A stretch of DNA of 36,833 bases from Rubripirellula sp. (GTDB taxonomy: Bacteria; Planctomycetota; Planctomycetia; Pirellulales; Pirellulaceae): assembly GCA_022425745.1 (NCBI GenBank), contig JAKMEW010000300.1, positions 1 through 36,833 on the forward strand, written 5' to 3'. This document shows, in pieces, positions 36,219 to 36,833 of this stretch. Position 1 is the stretch's first letter, and every line of letters begins with the position of its first letter. Made by a program: the position numbers and the translations under genes. Under the pieces are notes generated by a model. It had not been told where the DNA came from, searched no databases, and was given only the letters and a program-made list of their open reading frames with translations.

Positions 36219-36675
36219 TGCATTCACGCCAAAACCGAATCTGTTAGCAACGATTTACCCAGATTCGGTAGGTCCACCGCAGAGTCAACTGTCGTCGTAA
36301 TCAATTAACGCGATAATCTGCCTACACGGGAGCAAGCACTGTGCCGACGGCTCTTTTGCTAGCGTCATTGGATTTCTGACAGAAACGGTAGCACCTTTTC
36401 AGGACTTTACCTGAAGGTTGACAACCACGAGAGACGATACCGTCCATAGCTTTCGCAATTTTCGCGCTGAAAAGTCTCTTTTCGCTTACGGATTGCATCC
36501 TGGGACAAGGATCGCGGCGCCTATGACCGAAGCGAAAGCCCCAGCCATCCCCACGTGAGGGGGATGTCCGGAAATCGGTCACCTTTGCGCTTACACTCCT
36601 CTAGTGTTGTCTGCCATGGTTTTGGTAGTACTACAGTCTGTGGAGATTCTCGTCCCTCATGGGAGCAATTTGATT
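36219..36675. other. Hairpin-rich intergenic region before flgM; possible structured RNA or leader
   Basis: This gap has no gene I recognise but many inverted repeats: ACCGAATCT (36234-36242) with AGATTCGGT (36261-36269); TTTCTGACAGAAA (36373-36385); ACC-TTCAGG with CCTGAA-GGT around ACTTTA (36393-36418, two-base bulge); GGTTGACAACC (36416-36426); GAAAAG-TCT-CTTTTC (36469-36483). Closest to flgM, TGACCGA (36524-36530) with TCGGTCA (36575-36581) encloses CATCCCC (36546-36552) with GGGGATG (36560-36566). GAGC...GCTC plus TTTT (36330-36357) could be a weak terminator. Which strand would carry an RNA is undecided. Confidence 0.5.
36322..36582 (-). CDS. Possible small basic hypothetical protein
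   Basis: An 86-codon frame starts at a GTG (36582); a shorter form of 58 codons could start at an internal ATG. The product is rich in Lys, Arg and Cys (SRGCQPSGKVLKRCYRFCQK) and has no membrane segment or motif I know. Many codons look like preferred ones (GGT, CGT, ATC, AAA), which argues mildly for coding, but the stretch is also full of inverted repeats, which argues for RNA. I cannot decide. Confidence 0.2.
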   Translation of the reverse strand: MTDFRTSPSRGDGWGFRFGHRRRDPCPRMQSVSEKRLFSAKIAKAMDGIVSRGCQPSGKVLKRCYRFCQKSNDASKRAVGTVLAPV

Positions 36676-36833
36676 ATGCAAATTTACGGCCCTTTTCGGG
36701 TTTCAACGAGCACATCGGTTTCGCCAAGCAATCGTGTGCAAAGCCCACCTGCAACTGAAGGTGCTGCAAAATCGTCGGCGGCACCCGTTGACCAACTTGA
36801 TCTTTCAAGCAGTACATCTGACGTCAACCGACT
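36676..36833 (+). CDS. flgM: FlgM-like anti-sigma-28 factor, N-terminal part (3' truncated by window)
   Basis: The first 52 codons are present: MQIYGPFRVSTSTSVSP, a Ser/Pro/Ala-rich disordered stretch, then VDQLDLSSSTSDVNR. The start MQIYGP and the DQLDLSS motif (D-x-h-x-hS) fit FlgM N-termini, including those of planctomycetes; the sigma-binding C-terminal helices lie beyond the window. FlgM holds sigma-28 inactive until the flagellar hook is complete and is then exported. GGGAG lies about 10 bases before the ATG. Upstream is the hairpin-rich gap, so the gene may have a structured leader. Confidence 0.7.
   Translation, partial: MQIYGPFRVSTSTSVSPSNRVQSPPATEGAAKSSAAPVDQLDLSSSTSDVNR

Noticed and set aside
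36524-36581. Known c-di-GMP (GEMM-I) riboswitch upstream of flgM
   Set aside because: A GAAA-type loop and stem are present, but the conserved core of GEMM-I is not recognisable, so I do not name a riboswitch class.
1-36833. tRNA, rRNA, CRISPR array, insertion sequence or prophage
   Set aside because: I looked for T-loop motifs, regularly spaced repeats, transposase and phage proteins on both strands and saw none.

Overview
The window looks like a chromosomal segment of a planctomycete, most likely Pirellulaceae-like. The strongest evidence is the gene content. There is a PVC-type cytochrome c protein (beta-propeller, HEAT repeats and CxxCH), a Ser/Thr kinase with a planctomycete-style N-terminal region and a C-terminal membrane anchor, an FG-GAP/sialidase secreted protein, and a FlgM starting MQIYGP. 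Shine-Dalgarno sequences are weak or absent before many genes, and base composition is moderate. I see no tRNA, rRNA, CRISPR array, IS element, prophage or recognisable defence island. Most of the window is ordinary core and lineage-specific gene content.

Layout from left to right: the 3' end of metH (1-693); the PVC-type heme protein (882-4037); RNase R (4266-6515); a membrane glycosyltransferase of the PMT/ArnT type (6573-7994) followed by a DPM1-like GT2 (8124-9308). These two could form a polyprenyl-phosphate-sugar donor and transferase pair. Next come three minus-strand genes: a YejM/LtaS-like membrane sulfatase-fold protein (9320-11506), a PlsC-type acyltransferase (11647-12858) and a Ser/Thr kinase (13019-14548). 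Divergent from these is a tight plus-strand run: a DUF2064 transferase, ThiO-like oxidase and a short Rossmann protein (14762-17398). A compact fliN-fliO unit (17523-18596) follows, with a candidate promoter before it and a terminator after it.

The middle holds two overlapping ABC-2 permease genes without an ATPase (18846-20580), which end at a good intrinsic terminator facing a Na+/solute symporter (20688-22880, minus). Then come a divergent MsbA-type ABC exporter (23121-25073), a Tat-exported QW-repeat protein (25126-26214, minus) and mutM (26447-27358, minus).

The right part carries trpB without trpA (27826-29049), a UPF0173 metallo-hydrolase, an SDR, the FG-GAP/sialidase fusion (30783-33812), a Rieske protein (minus), a TIGR03960-type B12/radical SAM protein (34293-36170), and the 5' end of flgM running off the window (36676-36833).

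The structure least explained by genes is the roughly 500-base interval before flgM (36168-36675). It holds a run of perfect 7-9 bp inverted repeats and may be a structured RNA or leader. Other points worth a second look are the C9 homopolymer at codons 4-7 of the DUF2064 gene, the ATPase-less ABC-2 pair, the sialidase fusion, and the YejM-like protein with a HEAT-like tail. I did not find a clear new multi-gene system.
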